This document shows, piece after piece, positions 1 to 10,331 of a stretch of DNA of 64,000 nt; position 1 is the first letter of the stretch, and every line of letters begins with the position of its first letter. Origin of the DNA: Plumapathes pennacea. Lineage: Eukaryota; Cnidaria; Anthozoa; Antipatharia; Myriopathidae. The position numbers and the translations under genes were made by a program. Below the pieces are notes generated by a model, which made no database searches, had not been told where the DNA came from, and saw nothing but the letters and a program-made list of their open reading frames with translations. Location of the stretch: the NCBI GenBank assembly GCA_964036295.1, contig OZ038462.1, positions 441,501-505,500 on the forward strand, read 5' to 3'.

Positions 1-1231
1 GAGCGCATCTTTCGCTGTAAAGAGTGAAGTTCTTTTGGATTAGTAATAGTGTAAGTGTGTGTAAGTGGTAAAACCGTTTGCGATACTGTAGTCTGACCTG
101 CTGCTTTGACCCAAGGAAGAGATCACCTGCCATTTTCTCTGATACTGAACAAAATATAGTGTATAGCTTGAAAGTTTGCATTCTTGAGGTTTCTCTGGAT
201 GGCAATGCATGGACCATTCTGTTTTATGCACACCCCCTCCCCCACCTGTTAAGGGATGTGGAGTATAAATGGGAAGGGAGGGGGTATACTGCAAAAAAAT
301 ACCATACCATGATAAAAAGCCATATGCTCCCCTCTCAAATGCAAAAAATGCCGGTATTTCAGGAGGTGGCAGAGAGTCAAAACTTATGGTCATACCTAAG
401 GGGCTCTTATTAGAAGAAGGGTGGGGGGGTGGGGGGGGGGGGAAAGTTATATACCTTGTAATATAAAATGACATGGCCCCCTTACATACCTTTGCTGGAT
501 GAACAAATATTTCTTCATCCATCTCTTCCACTTCATCAAGAGCTGAAAAATCTCTAAAAATAAGAGACAAAATGTTCAATCAAAAATACAAATTTAAGAA
601 AGAAGTTCAAGAAAATACTAAAGGTACAGACAACAAATAGATTTGTGTATATTGAAACGCCTTCCATCGTAAAATCGATTCCACGCTACTCATACAAAGT
701 AACGAATTTCAAAGTACACAAGCACGCTGTATCTCACCGTTCGTTCCTGCCTCTTTTGACTGAAGCAGTTAGCGTGGATGTCCGGCCATCTGGTGTGAAA
801 GGATTCACGTTTGCAGCAGCACTCACAGGGAATCTTGATCGAATGCCGTTACGTGGTTCACTTTCTGTCCCGCGAGCTTTAATCAAACTGCGTCGCAGTC
901 TTGACACTACAGGCTTTGTGTTTTCTACAACGCGAGGCGAGTTTGTTGTCGCTCTTTCCAGCAAACTTTTGGGCGTGTGAGGTGAATCGAAGAGACGCAA
1001 AGCGCAAAGAGACGGTGGAGTTACGGGACAGTTTTCTTCACTCGCTTTTGATCCAGCTTTGACTGGCGAATCATGTGCAAAAGTTCCTCTCACAGGACTA
1101 GAGAAGCCCTGGTCCATGAAGTCATCAAAGCCTTCTTTTTCGAAGCTCAGCTCCGTGGAAGATCTGTCCACGTCGTCGCCATCTTGGAAATCGTCTTCGA
1201 ACGAGAAGAGACGCGATCTGATAAAAGACAT
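1..1231 (-). CDS. WEE1: WEE1-like kinase, N-terminal exons (partial)
   Basis: Exons (minus strand) are 738-1231, 490-553 and the first 14 bases of a third at 1-14; the rest lies outside the window. The phases join as 2, 0. Seen: the regulatory N-terminus contains FDSPHTPKSLLERA and NVNPFTPDG, both close to vertebrate WEE1 (FDTPHTPKSLL, NINPFTPD). The next exon ends EIFVHPAK and continues RKMR, like the PAKR stretch that precedes the WEE1 kinase domain. The start at 1231 (MSFIRSRLFSFEDD) was chosen because WEE1 proteins start MSF and an acidic stretch follows. The intron before the third exon has a TACTAAT branch-like motif. Known: WEE1 phosphorylates Cdk1 on Tyr15 in the nucleus and delays mitosis. 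No kinase residues are visible here, so activity cannot be judged. The HTPK and FTPD motifs are proline-directed phosphorylation-type sites. Confidence 0.9.
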
Positions 1232-1356
1232 CACTCTCGCTCTCGATACAAGCGACCTTCTTTGCGCAAAGTATGCCTGTCGGATAGCTTCTGGGGTGGA
1301 AGAACTGGTTGCAAACCAAGGCCCAACGTGAAATGGTGAAAATACAACCGATCTCG

Positions 1357-1446
1357 TTTGAATTGTAAATACAACGTATTTTTCGCTAACCAATCAGTGA
1401 GCGACCTGACCACGTGATGTGATACTTCAACGTTTGGGCGGGAAGC
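1357..1446 (-). promoter_or_regulatory. Putative WEE1 promoter: E2F-like, E-box, CCAAT and CHR-like motifs
   Basis: Upstream of the WEE1 start lie, in order toward the gene, TTTGGGCGGGAA (1435-1446, matches the GGCGGGAA E2F/DREAM core), CACGTG (1413-1418), CCAAT inside AACCAATCAG (1392-1396, NF-Y-like) and TTTGAA (1357-1362, CHR-like). The CCAAT to TTTGAA spacing is about 35 bases. This motif set is typical of cell-cycle promoters. The CHR-like site is inverted relative to the gene, which weakens that part. Confidence 0.5.
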
Positions 1447-2390
1447 GCTCGTGTTACACAGAACCACCACGTGCCTTCTTGTGAAATCGACCTTTTTTAT
1501 CTTGAAAACGGCCCATGTGACGATTTTCATCATTGTCTTCAAAATCCCGAGTTTACTTGTATGATCCATGTACATGTTTTGCCTGTGTCAGTCTGCGGCA
1601 TTCAGAACCGGCACTAAAAAAAAAAAAAATTAAAAAAATTAAGTCAATATTCTAATCAGTTTTACTTTTTACTAACCGTAGTACTACGTGTTGATTTCTG
1701 GAAAATTTTCTCCTGGTAAACACAGGAAATTGCATTTCCGAGCCCTGAATATATAAAATTTCCAGAGAGAGCAGGCCCTCATCGGCCCCTAGCTACTGCC
1801 TCGCCCTTTGGAGCTCGCACAATTCTATTCGTACGACTACAGGACGAAAAATGCTCGCTACGCCCCTGTCTTGGCTCACCAAACGACTTCATTGCTATGT
1901 TTTTCACTAGAACAAACATTTTAGGAGCAACCCCGCACCGCTCCCCGCTGTTGTCTGCGCATGCGTCTGACTTTTTCTTGCTGTTCAATAAATCAAACGA
2001 CCGATACCCCCTTTCGGGCATTTATCACAGCTCCCGATACCCCCTTGCATTTTGGGCAAATCGAGATTTATATAGTCGAGCAAGGAAAGAGCTAGTGCCT
2101 TTGGCAACAATACGTCACGTGACCCAAAATGAGATTCGTTTTTGCCGTACCATAAATGGAAATAGCATAAAAAATATGTAGACTTACAAAATTTCAGGTT
2201 CATTAGCATTAAAACGTCAAATTGGCAGTCTTTTGAGCCGGAAGCATTTAGAAGAATTGCATGGGAAAACTTGTTACGGAACATTTAGTTCTACAGCTAA
2301 ATACAACATGTGATGCATGTCCCTTTCAACAGCGACTCTCCCCTCCCAAAGAAATTTCACGTCGCTATGGTTACGGCGCAACAGTTCAAT
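1447..2390. other. Intergenic spacer between divergent genes
   Basis: No exon could be supported. There is an A-rich tract at about 1617-1630. The 1780-2110 stretch is GC-richer and contains two similar phrases around CGATACCCCCTT (near 2001 and 2036), perhaps an old repeat. The spacer separates the minus-strand WEE1 from a plus-strand gene, so it may hold both promoters. Confidence 0.4.
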
Positions 2391-2870
2391 ATGGCGGCTG
2401 TGGACAAAACGACACGAGCGCCTTATCCGAGTGAAAAGCAGGTTAAAAAGGCTTTAGATACTCTTAAACCATCGGGAATCCTCTCTAAGGTATGTAAGCA
2501 TTTATCTCTAGCGAGAAATCGGAATATTATTCCAACGGTGATGTTCGATCTGCAGATAATTTACGAATATCTCTGTTTGGCTACACAGGCTTATGACCAG
2601 TTTCAACTTAAACGCTACGAGGTAGGTCTTTATTTGTTAACCGTATGCGTTCAGTTTTAATTCCTTGGCCTTCCAGAACTGAGATTTTCTCGAGTACGCG
2701 CGAGTATATGGAACGCTAATAGAAACTGTAACAGCCGGAACAGCACGAGCGACGCGTGCCGTTTATAGTCAGTTATAAAATGACTCATTCATTGCATCTT
2801 AGCTTAGCACCCGAAGACAGAATCATTAAGGAATGTTCTTCAACTGATCCCCAGCAATTTCTTGCGTTAG
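2391..2870 (+). CDS. Small unidentified protein, three predicted exons
   Basis: Predicted exons are 2391-2489, 2556-2621 and 2808-2870, giving 75 residues. It starts MAAVDKTTRAPYPSEKQVKK and ends QLIPSNFLR. The first exon ends at a strong donor (AAG|GTATGTAAG) and the second at GAG|GTAGGT, all in phase 0. The first ATG context (AATATGGCGGCTGTG) resembles a typical translation start; an in-frame ATG at 2367 is an alternative. The protein is basic and has no signal peptide or membrane segment. I do not recognise the family. The first intron would be only 66 bases and the third exon is the weakest part; the true gene may splice further downstream. An AATAAA occurs at about 3714. Confidence 0.4.
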
Positions 2871-3114
2871 TACGTTTGACTGCCCCGTATTTAATTTTCT
2901 GTTTACATTTTCGAGCAAGTCATCCGTGCTTTATAGAAATAATCTCACGCATAATCTATACTCGCGAAGAAGGATAGAAAATTCCCTTTTTACTTTTTAT
3001 TCCGGGCTGGTCTAAAAAGCACTATCACTGTTTTAAACCTCTGATGCATCAATGCTGTGTGTACCTGAAGATCTCAGTAGATGCGGGCGAACAGTATACT
3101 GATAGAGGGATAGA

Positions 3115-3138
3115 GGGGGGGGGGGGGGGGGGGGGGGC
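3115..3138. repeat. Poly-G tract
   Basis: Uninterrupted run of about 24 G. A similar run of C followed by a CT-repeat lies at 3469-3506. Both are length-unstable simple sequence. Confidence 0.9.
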
Positions 3139-3322
3139 ATAATACTTAACAGTAAACCCCATCTAGGCCCTCTTGTCTTGTTTTATTTAATATCTAGTCT
3201 TGTAACACTTAACTGTATATTTTTACATAACACTTAACATTAATCTGTTTGGCTTCATAACACTTAACAATAAAAAATTCAGGCCCATAACACTTAACAG
3301 TAAACCCCATCTAGGCCCTCTG
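3139..3322. repeat. Degenerate direct repeats built on ATAACACTTAACA
   Basis: The phrase CATAAYACTTAACAGTAAAC followed by CCCATCTAGGCCCTCT occurs at 3139 and again at 3285. Shorter copies of the core (ATAACACTTAACAT, ATAACACTTAACAATAAA) lie between them. The spacing is irregular, so this looks like an old, diverged tandem array rather than a fresh minisatellite. Confidence 0.7.
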
Positions 3323-3473
3323 ACAATGCCAGTATGCAGGCTATACCTCGATCAAATCTAGCTGTTACCATCCCCCTTGGCAAAGTGCATTTGTCAACCC
3401 GGCTGTTCTACAAAACAACCACAAACAACATGCTCCATTAAGCCCCCTCCCTTACTCCCTTTCCTTCCCCCCC

Positions 3474-3505
<32 letters not shown>

Positions 3506-3718
3506 ACAATTTTTTTTTTAATGAGCCCCTGCTCCCTCTCTAATAAGGCCCCTTTTAAGCCTGTCCCCTGAAGGCTTATTGAGCATTTACAGTATGAGAA
3601 AACAAAAGTGGGAGAAAAAGTGAAACTGCCAGGGAGTTGTAGGGAATGGTTCCAAAGTTCGTTGATACACTACAGTACTGTGCATAAATTTCTGTGTTAG
3701 AAAGCTTCGAGAAAATAA

Positions 3719-4031
3719 AGGGGGAGGGGGGGGGTACTCCCTATAGTGGACTATACGGGAGGCTCCGCCTAAAAGGGGTACCTTTTTCAGGCTGAAGGAA
3801 TATGGAAGGGATGCTTTTCTTAATAGGCTGGAGGTATATGAAAGGGGTACTCCCTTAAATAAATGATATTGTTTTGCTTCAACACCTCGATCAGTAAAAC
3901 TTGATAATCTGTTGTTCCCTAAGTTAATTCTAAGGGTACAGAAAAGGGATAGAGTGTTTTTACTGCAGGTATATGAAAGGGGTTAGCATGTACTTAATTA
4001 CAATCAGTCATAACCGACCTGATATATTTTT
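3719..4031. repeat. Dispersed repeat of the GGGGTACTCCC family
   Basis: Begins with a G-run and GGGGTACTCCCTATAG and repeats AAAGGGGTACTCCC at about 3842. Later phrases (TATATGAAAGGGG) recur within it. Related sequences with the same GGGGTACTCC / GGAGTACCCC ends lie at 59.4-59.7 kb and 62.5-62.7 kb. Confidence 0.5.
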
Positions 4032-4300
4032 AATTGACTAGGGGGTACTTTGGAAAGTTTTGGTGAAAATGTGAAGAAAAAAAATCAAATGAAACCTCGC
4101 CAAAACTCGCTCTTGCGTGTTCCTACCAAGTCAACATGACCACCCCCTCCTGAGATAATCCATAACTCCGTTTCACACTGTATAAAGTTTACTTCATGTT
4201 ACCTAGCGACAGTTGGGCAATGTTTTAAGGTGTCTGTGCCTTCTGAATTGCGGATTACTTTTTGCTGTTATTATCCGTCGAAGTTTTATTTCTTGCTCTG

Positions 4301-5953
4301 ATGGCTGACCCTGCCGCCCACAAAATGTCTTTATATGGAGTGCAAAGTTATGACCCCGTACAACTAAACGAACAGTGGAAACAGGATCTCAAGGTTGTGC
4401 GCATTATCACGTGAAGACAAGTGTTAGTGAATTTCTTATTCCTAGTATTCCTTGCAAGTAATGCCTTTTTGCTTTTCTCCAAGCGCGAGGAAAACATCAA
4501 AAGCAACCACTTAGTCACCAAAGGCGATCCGAACTTGGGTGGAAAATGGAATGTTCAAAGCAGCAAACCAATTGATTTAACGCAAGATACGAGCTACTTT
4601 AATGCCAAGACTGTTGTAAGTATTTGGACAAAGTCTCATATTTTTCATCTGTGTATCCGGCGCACAAAGCTAGAAGCATGAGATTCAGTCAGTATAAATG
4701 TAGAAAAAGGTTAAAACTCGTATCATATTTCTGCACATTACCTTATAGTTTTGCGCAAAAGTTCTGCATAAACATTGCATTTTATAGCTGTTCCCACGCC
4801 ATAGTTATTGAATGCATTTAAGTAACTATGTGACTATAGCGAATAACATTGCATAAAAAACTGCTTTTAATTTTGAAATCATACAAGCGGCTGTATCGTC
4901 CTACCTTGTGTTTCCGTTTAGACTCACAAGTTCTCTTTCTTGACAGCATTCACCGCCATCTCAGTACGACCGCATCAACGGAGTCGTTGAAGGGTACAAC
5001 CAGAAGCTTCATCGAGATGACAGAGAACACGCTAAAAGTCGCGGATTGCGAGTTAACAACGAGGTAACAGTCAACGTCTCTATAGAAGAACAAATAAGCA
5101 AGAGATAATGAGTCTGACAAGAGATGCTTAATTCAGTTATCATGCGGTTACTTGGTCCACTGCTTTTGCAAGAAAGCATTCAAAAGGGTCAAGGGCATAC
5201 GGAAAACTGTTGCCCCCCTCGAAGCTCTTTTTTTTTTTTTTTCCATGTTGATAGTCCCTTGATTTTATCATGAGCGGCGGGAAGGCCAAAAAAACGCGAA
5301 ACTAAACATCTAAAACTGCAGTGCATTTTAACTTGAGCCGCTAAAGAAAGCCTAATTCATACGCCCCCCTCTGAGCTGCAAGTCCACACAAATTGAAAAC
5401 ATTATGCAAACGTAATACTATAAACAAGCTTAACCACCGATCTCGCAGAACACAATGCGTGTACAGAAGACATAAGTTTAGATCTTCCAGAAAGAGGTGA
5501 AAAAAAAATCGAAAGTAAATAGGCGGCCGTTTCCGAGCCTCGTCCTGCACTGTTTACCAGTTTCCGTATCAAATGATTAGTTTTACTGACACGTTTATCA
5601 AACTAATTTTCATAAGAAAAATTTCGCACTAGCTAGGCCTCGTTTAGAAACAAAGACAACAGGCATTTCGGAAATTGGCTATTATTTTAGAACATTTTGT
5701 TGGAACATGTTCAAATTGCAAGCAGTGCATTGAAACCACTTTACTATATTTTTGTTTTTGTTTTTGTTTTTGTTTTTATCTTATTCAGGAAATCCAAGTC
5801 AATGTGCCCGTTCTGTCGTCCTCAATCTATGGCCATCCGAAGCGTGTGCCTCTAGAAATAGCCGATCGCAAGCACGTGCGAATGGAACTGTGTAAGCAAG
5901 ATTTTCTCCGCCTCGGAGGAACCAACATCGGCCAGAATAACGACCTGCACTGA
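4301..5953 (+). CDS. CFAP90: CFAP90-like ciliary microtubule-associated protein
   Basis: Exons 4301-4393, 4484-4615, 4947-5063 and 5789-5953 join in phase 0 throughout and give 168 residues. The third exon encodes [20 protein letters not shown], nearly the human C5orf49/CFAP90 sequence [21 protein letters not shown]. The last exon (VPVLSSSIYG ... LGGTNIG) matches its VLTSSVYG ... region. Known: CFAP90 is a microtubule inner protein of ciliary doublets, so this gene probably serves motile cilia. The human protein is about 147 residues, so the length fits. The first intron (about 90 bases, weak donor AAG|GTTGTG) and therefore the first 31 residues are less certain; the start MADPAAHKMSLYG is inferred. 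A polyadenylation signal follows at 6426. Confidence 0.85.
5748..5777 (+). repeat. (TTTTTG)n microsatellite acting as polypyrimidine tract
   Basis: Five TTTTTG-type units stand about 10 bases before the acceptor of the last CFAP90 exon, so the simple repeat forms part of the 3' splice-site polypyrimidine tract. Confidence 0.8.
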
Positions 5954-6425
5954 CGTCATGCTCCTACCCACGTGGTCTCCCTGACGTCATCACTTCTAGC
6001 TCCAGTTGTTTTTAGGTGTTTTTAGTTCTAAAAGCCGTTATCCTGTCTGCTGTTTATCTGCAAAACTTTGACACTGCAACGCAAGTCTGACAGCGCATGC
6101 ACGTTGACATAACAGCTGTAACGGCCCATCCAGTTATACTGAATTTACATCGCGCTATTGCAAGTCAGCAGTTTTCTGTATAATGTGGCCAAAACACCAT
6201 TGCCAACGGTAGAATCATTTTTAAAGCATTCCAGTATATTTAAAACCTGGTTTTCTCGCACGCAAGCAAGCGCAATCATAAGCGCAACTGACGCAGAGGG
6301 GATATACGCGTCAGTAAAAAACGGGCGACGCAAGCACAAGGAAAAGAACCTATTTTTATCCATCTGCTTGTGTTTAGTGATCTTGTGTCTGTGTTGAACT
6401 TGCGTCGAGTCTGTTTTCGCTCTGA

Positions 6426-6431
6426 AATAAA
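6426..6431 (+). terminator. Polyadenylation signal AATAAA (CFAP90)
   Basis: The AATAAA hexamer stands 473 bases after the CFAP90 stop and is followed within 30 bases by GT-rich sequence (TTGTCTGTACG). Confidence 0.6.
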
Positions 6432-6472
6432 GACTCTCTAGCTTGTCTGTACGTCGCTTGTGAAAACCAGAC

Positions 6473-6478
6473 TTTATT
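6473..6478 (-). terminator. Polyadenylation signal for the minus-strand GPCR
   Basis: Reads AATAAA on the minus strand, about 240 bases after the GPCR stop. A second candidate lies at 6608-6613. The signal is only about 40 bases from the oppositely oriented CFAP90 signal, so the two transcripts probably end very close together or overlap. Confidence 0.5.
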
Positions 6479-6713
6479 GGAGTTCATAGCATGCTCCGGC
6501 TGTAAAATGCTTGCAGGCAATAGTTGCAAGGGCCCAGTCTAGTTACCGTCTTACTTCAGAGAAGAGAAATATAGTGTAATTTGAAACATAAGGTGTGACG
6601 CCTAACATTTATTTAATAAGCACAATCGGGATGTAGCAAAAGAGAAGCCCGAAAAGTGAATACAATTTGATTTAACAGCTTGGACTCACTGCCCTTGCAC
6701 TTCCAAATCTTAT

Positions 6714-8021
6714 TTAGATAGAAGTTGCTCGGCTGGTTCTTGGCTGCGGTGACGGGTTTCGGGATAAGTTCGATGAACGAGGGCCTGTCCATGCCGAGCG
6801 TCTTGTCCTTTGTGAAAAAATGTCACAATTTTCTCTCTGATTCCTCATTGTACGGGTTATACTTTCGATCGTCCGATCATCAGCGTTTATGCGAGAACTT
6901 CTGAGGTGGAGGATTTCCCTGAAGGCTCTTTGAAACTCCTTTGTTCTGGCGCAGTAAATTATTGGATTGATAAACGAGTTTAAGTATACCAAAATGTTCA
7001 TCAAATGCATCGCGATGAAGAAAGAGCTTTTAGGAAGGTCTTTATCGAATAAAGCCACGCCATAAAATATTGTTTGAGGAACGAAACAGAGACATATAGT
7101 CCCAACAATAATCGCTGTAGTTATGGTCGCTTTATCTTTCTTCAGAAGTTCTTTAGCGCTGGATTCTGAGAGGTGGTGAGCCATGATGTGTTGATGGTGA
7201 CGTCTGCTTTCTAAAAACACAGTGCTTTGAAAAAAGACGACTGCAGCCAGACTGCATGGAACGATAAACATCACCGCCATGCCTCTTAACTGGTCCCGGA
7301 GTTCAATCTCGCTCGTTAGATAGAAAGCGGAAGAAATTAAACCAACGATAACTGGAAAAGCCCACGCTACAACGACAGCTGTGGTTAGTCGACCCGTCGT
7401 GACAAGAGTTTCGTAGCGCAAGGTGTGCTTGATGGCGATGTATCGTTCACCACTGATTATTAGCAGGTGGCAAAACGAAGCGCCACAGATAACGTACACA
7501 GTTTCCATTGCTATGATGTCTACGAGACAAGCAGTTTGCACTCCAAGAATGTGCAACACATGACTCGTGATCATCAAAGGCTGGACAACAGCGCCAACAA
7601 TGAGATCTGCGCCAGCTAGACAAGCCAGAAGGATGTGACAATTCGCTCGAAGATACCGCTTTTGCCTCACTGCCAAAATTACCAAGATATTCAGCAGGAT
7701 TGTGAAAGGGAGAGTTAGTACCGCGGTAGAAGCGGAACATAAAAACATGACGAATGTGTATATCGTCAGATATTCTTCTTTCCAAGCAAAGACACCCAAG
7801 AGAGAGCACATATACGAGAAATTAGACTGTGTTGAGTTGACTGCAAGATAAGACATGTTGGTGGTCATTTGGGGCTGTTGTTCAACCATGGTGTTTGCAG
7901 TGTGCCGACTGAAGTGATTTGGCAGTTCTTCCGGAAAGAAGCCGGTTGTTAATAATGACAATGTTCTTGTGTGGGATTCGCGGAGCATAACTAATGCAAT
8001 CTCTTTTGCATACTGCTTCAA
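6714..8021 (-). CDS. Class A (rhodopsin-like) orphan GPCR, single exon
   Basis: 435 residues with seven hydrophobic segments. TM1 spans about residues 96-118 with Asn111. TM2 contains LLACLAGADL (Asp139). The end of TM3 is GERY (191-194) in place of DRY. TM4 has Trp220. TM6 has CFVP in place of CWxP. TM7 ends NSFINPIIYC (NPxxY). The extracellular N-terminus has potential N-glycosylation sites NMS, NST and NFS. The cytoplasmic tail is rich in Ser and Arg (RSSNLSRNPSPQPRTSR). The whole receptor is in one exon, as is common for expanded cnidarian GPCR families. The ligand cannot be inferred; general resemblance is to adenosine/melanocortin-type orphan groups. An internal Met at residue 45 would give a shorter, more usual N-terminus. 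Confidence 0.9.
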   Translation of the reverse strand: MKQYAKEIALVMLRESHTRTLSLLTTGFFPEELPNHFSRHTANTMVEQQPQMTTNMSYLAVNSTQSNFSYMCSLLGVFAWKEEYLTIYTFVMFLCSASTAVLTLPFTILLNILVILAVRQKRYLRANCHILLACLAGADLIVGAVVQPLMITSHVLHILGVQTACLVDIIAMETVYVICGASFCHLLIISGERYIAIKHTLRYETLVTTGRLTTAVVVAWAFPVIVGLISSAFYLTSEIELRDQLRGMAVMFIVPCSLAAVVFFQSTVFLESRRHHQHIMAHHLSESSAKELLKKDKATITTAIIVGTICLCFVPQTIFYGVALFDKDLPKSSFFIAMHLMNILVYLNSFINPIIYCARTKEFQRAFREILHLRSSRINADDRTIESITRTMRNQRENCDIFSQRTRRSAWTGPRSSNLSRNPSPQPRTSRATSI

Positions 8022-8280
8022 TGAAACGCTATAGAAAACTTTCAGAAAACTGAGCCGGAAAACACATTGAGCTAAACTTTCTTCCGTCAGTATGGAATTG
8101 TTGTATAGAATTCTGCTTCCATGTTACTGAGCTTTGTAATTACTTTAAAATACCTGGGGAACACCTTTTATTTTTTGTGGGAGTGATGATCTCCATGCAG
8201 TTTTGAAAATCTGTTTATTTTTTTAGATCAAGAAAACAGGTTAAAGGATTGTTAAATGATTGTGAAAGTGGCTTATAGAT

Positions 8281-8487
8281 GGAATAGCGGATTATTCGGA
8301 ATGTTCATTTTTTAATTTATTTTTTTAATTAATTAATTATTTTTTTTTATGCCGTATTTTGTCAAGTCAGCTACTCTGTTGTCGGAATAGCGCAAAGTCT
8401 AATCTTTTGGGAAGTGGCATTCTGTGTATTCTGTTATTCCTATTCCGGAATAGGAATGAATAGACGGAATAGTTTCAAACTAATGCG
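8281..8487. repeat. GGAATAG-type MITE-like repeat
   Basis: Contains GGAATAGCGGATTATTCGG near its left end and TTCCTATTCCGGAATAGG followed by AATGCGCC at the right. The same ending phrase (ATTCCTATTCCGGAA.AGG) recurs at about 36.8 kb, 43.57 kb and 56.44 kb. Borders are approximate. Confidence 0.5.
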
Positions 8488-10199
8488 CCACTAATAACAA
8501 CAATATCACCTCAATAAATTGGAAAGCGCTTCCTTCAAGAAAGTTCTGTAGGCATAAACAATATTGTACCTGACAATGAAGTGGAACACAACATCTGTTT
8601 CGTTTTTCTTCCAGGTAAAACTTTGAGGTTTCCTTTCTCGCAATTATACTTCCTGCGAACATGACGTCGGCTTTCCTTGCGTCACTCTTTGCACAGATGC
8701 ATATTTTCTGCGCTTGCGCTTGCGGTTGTGCTTGTATACGCGTGCTTAGCAAAATTACACGTTTGGCATGCTGTTTCCCTATATATCCAGCAATAAATTG
8801 CATACAGAAAGCTTTGTTATAGTACCAGAAAGATTTTCTGAAAGATTCATACGATTCTGACATTAGGCCAAAAAATGATCATTTTCCGAAAAAATCCAAA
8901 GGTTGCTCTAGCCCTCTTCTAAAAAAATGGCCAATTTTGACGAAACATTTAACCACCTTGTAACAATGATTTCTCTTCCAATATTTATCAGTTTGCCTGA
9001 TTGGAAACATTCTCACGCCAACAGCGAGGCGTTCTCCGTGCTGTTTTGTTTACACCTTTGTTCGCTGCAGTTAATTGAGAATAAAACAGCTTGGTTTGCT
9101 ACGGGACTTACGGCTTAATCCTGCTGCTGCTTGTCATGAAAAGCCAATCTAGACCAAACTCAAATGGTGTGATATATCTCCGCTGAGAGGAAATTGAAGT
9201 TGATCACTCCCCTGGAAGTGAAAGGATTTTAAATTAATGATTGTCACAGACACAAATTACTGCTCCAAGCTTTGCTGATGTATTTCCTCTAGAGAATCTC
9301 CGGCACAACGTCGGACCCGTTTGCACTAAAGTGGATAGTTGATAATACTCCCTCAGCAACCCGGCAAAACGGGTTTGTAGTAAGTGAGCTAAGTTCACTT
9401 ACTTTTGTACTGTGCCATTTCCTTGCTACTTCTTTCTACGACCGTTCTGCTCGACTGTTCAGTGTTGTTCATGGTCCGTCGCACTGTATCACTTGTGGGA
9501 GAGTTCGCCTTGATGTACGAGAGCGAACGGTTGACTCGCAATGCAAATGTTTCGTTAGTTTGTGCATAGTGTTCGTGCTGGCCGGGAATTCTCACTTACT
9601 TCACGGCTTCGTGCAAAAAAAAACAAACAAACAAACAAACAAACAAACAAACAAAAAAAATAGGATAAACAATAGCGCAAATTACAAAATAGGAAAATTT
9701 GATGTTTTCGTGAGTAAAATTGCAATAAGGTTTCTATGGACACCAGAAATTTGCCTTGCGCCTTGGTCTGGCGTGAAGCGCATTGGAAAGATTAATTGCA
9801 ACTTTTGATCGATACTATAATCTCCAAGTCAGCTATCGATGAAAGAGCTTCAAAACAACGATTTGACTCAGTCCGCTCAAGGCTTGCTCATAGGATCAGG
9901 ATTTGTCACGTGATACTCGAGAATACTTCTACACCCTTTCGTGGGGGCTCCAAGTCGGGGATTATGATCTAAGGCGAAAAGAATAAGCACCCAAAAACTT
10001 ATGCCTAAAGGATGTTGGTCAAATTAAACGGAGAGTCTGGCAACTGATAACCTGCTCATGTAAAAGTTGATCGAACTATCAATTCTCACTACATCACTAA
10101 TGCATTTGCTTCTTGCAGAGTTAGGAGAATTTGTATTTCAAACTCAGGAGAGGCTAATAGTGATCAAGATAAACTCTCATTTTGTCACGCAATATATTC
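8488..10199. other. Intergenic region
   Basis: No exon is convincing. Open frames here lack family resemblance and splice context. An (AAAC)n microsatellite is listed separately. The region could hold the promoter and 5' UTR of the GPCR on its left. Confidence 0.4.
9616..9660. repeat. (AAAC)n microsatellite
   Basis: About eight CAAA units flanked on both sides by A-runs; this resembles a retroposon-type tail, but no element body could be recognised. Confidence 0.85.
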
Positions 10200-10205
10200 T
10201 TTATT
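10200..10205 (-). terminator. Candidate USP47 polyadenylation signal
   Basis: AATAAA on the minus strand (CTTTAATAAAGAATA), just beyond a candidate terminal exon. It is the first clear signal downstream of the last recognisable USP47 exon. Confidence 0.4.
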
Positions 10206-10300
10206 AAAGATGTAAAACTGGTATCAATAGGCTCAGACGACAAGACTTAGGAAACTTACGTCATACTGAATGGCATGGCGGAAGTGGGGTCTCTTTGATG

Positions 10301-10331
10301 TCACTTCCATTTGTCAGCGTTCATCGCCATG
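10301..10331 (-). CDS. Candidate terminal USP47 exon
   Basis: Acceptor TTTTTTTATCTAG precedes a short frame coding for MAMNADKWK and a stop, in the phase required by the strong donor at 11792. The sequence does not resemble the human USP47 C-terminus, so an intermediate exon may be missing or this exon may be false. Confidence 0.3.

Noticed and set aside
40-579. Open frame of 179 codons on the minus strand
   Set aside because: Only the stretch at 490-553 is a WEE1 exon; the rest is intron including a poly-G tract.
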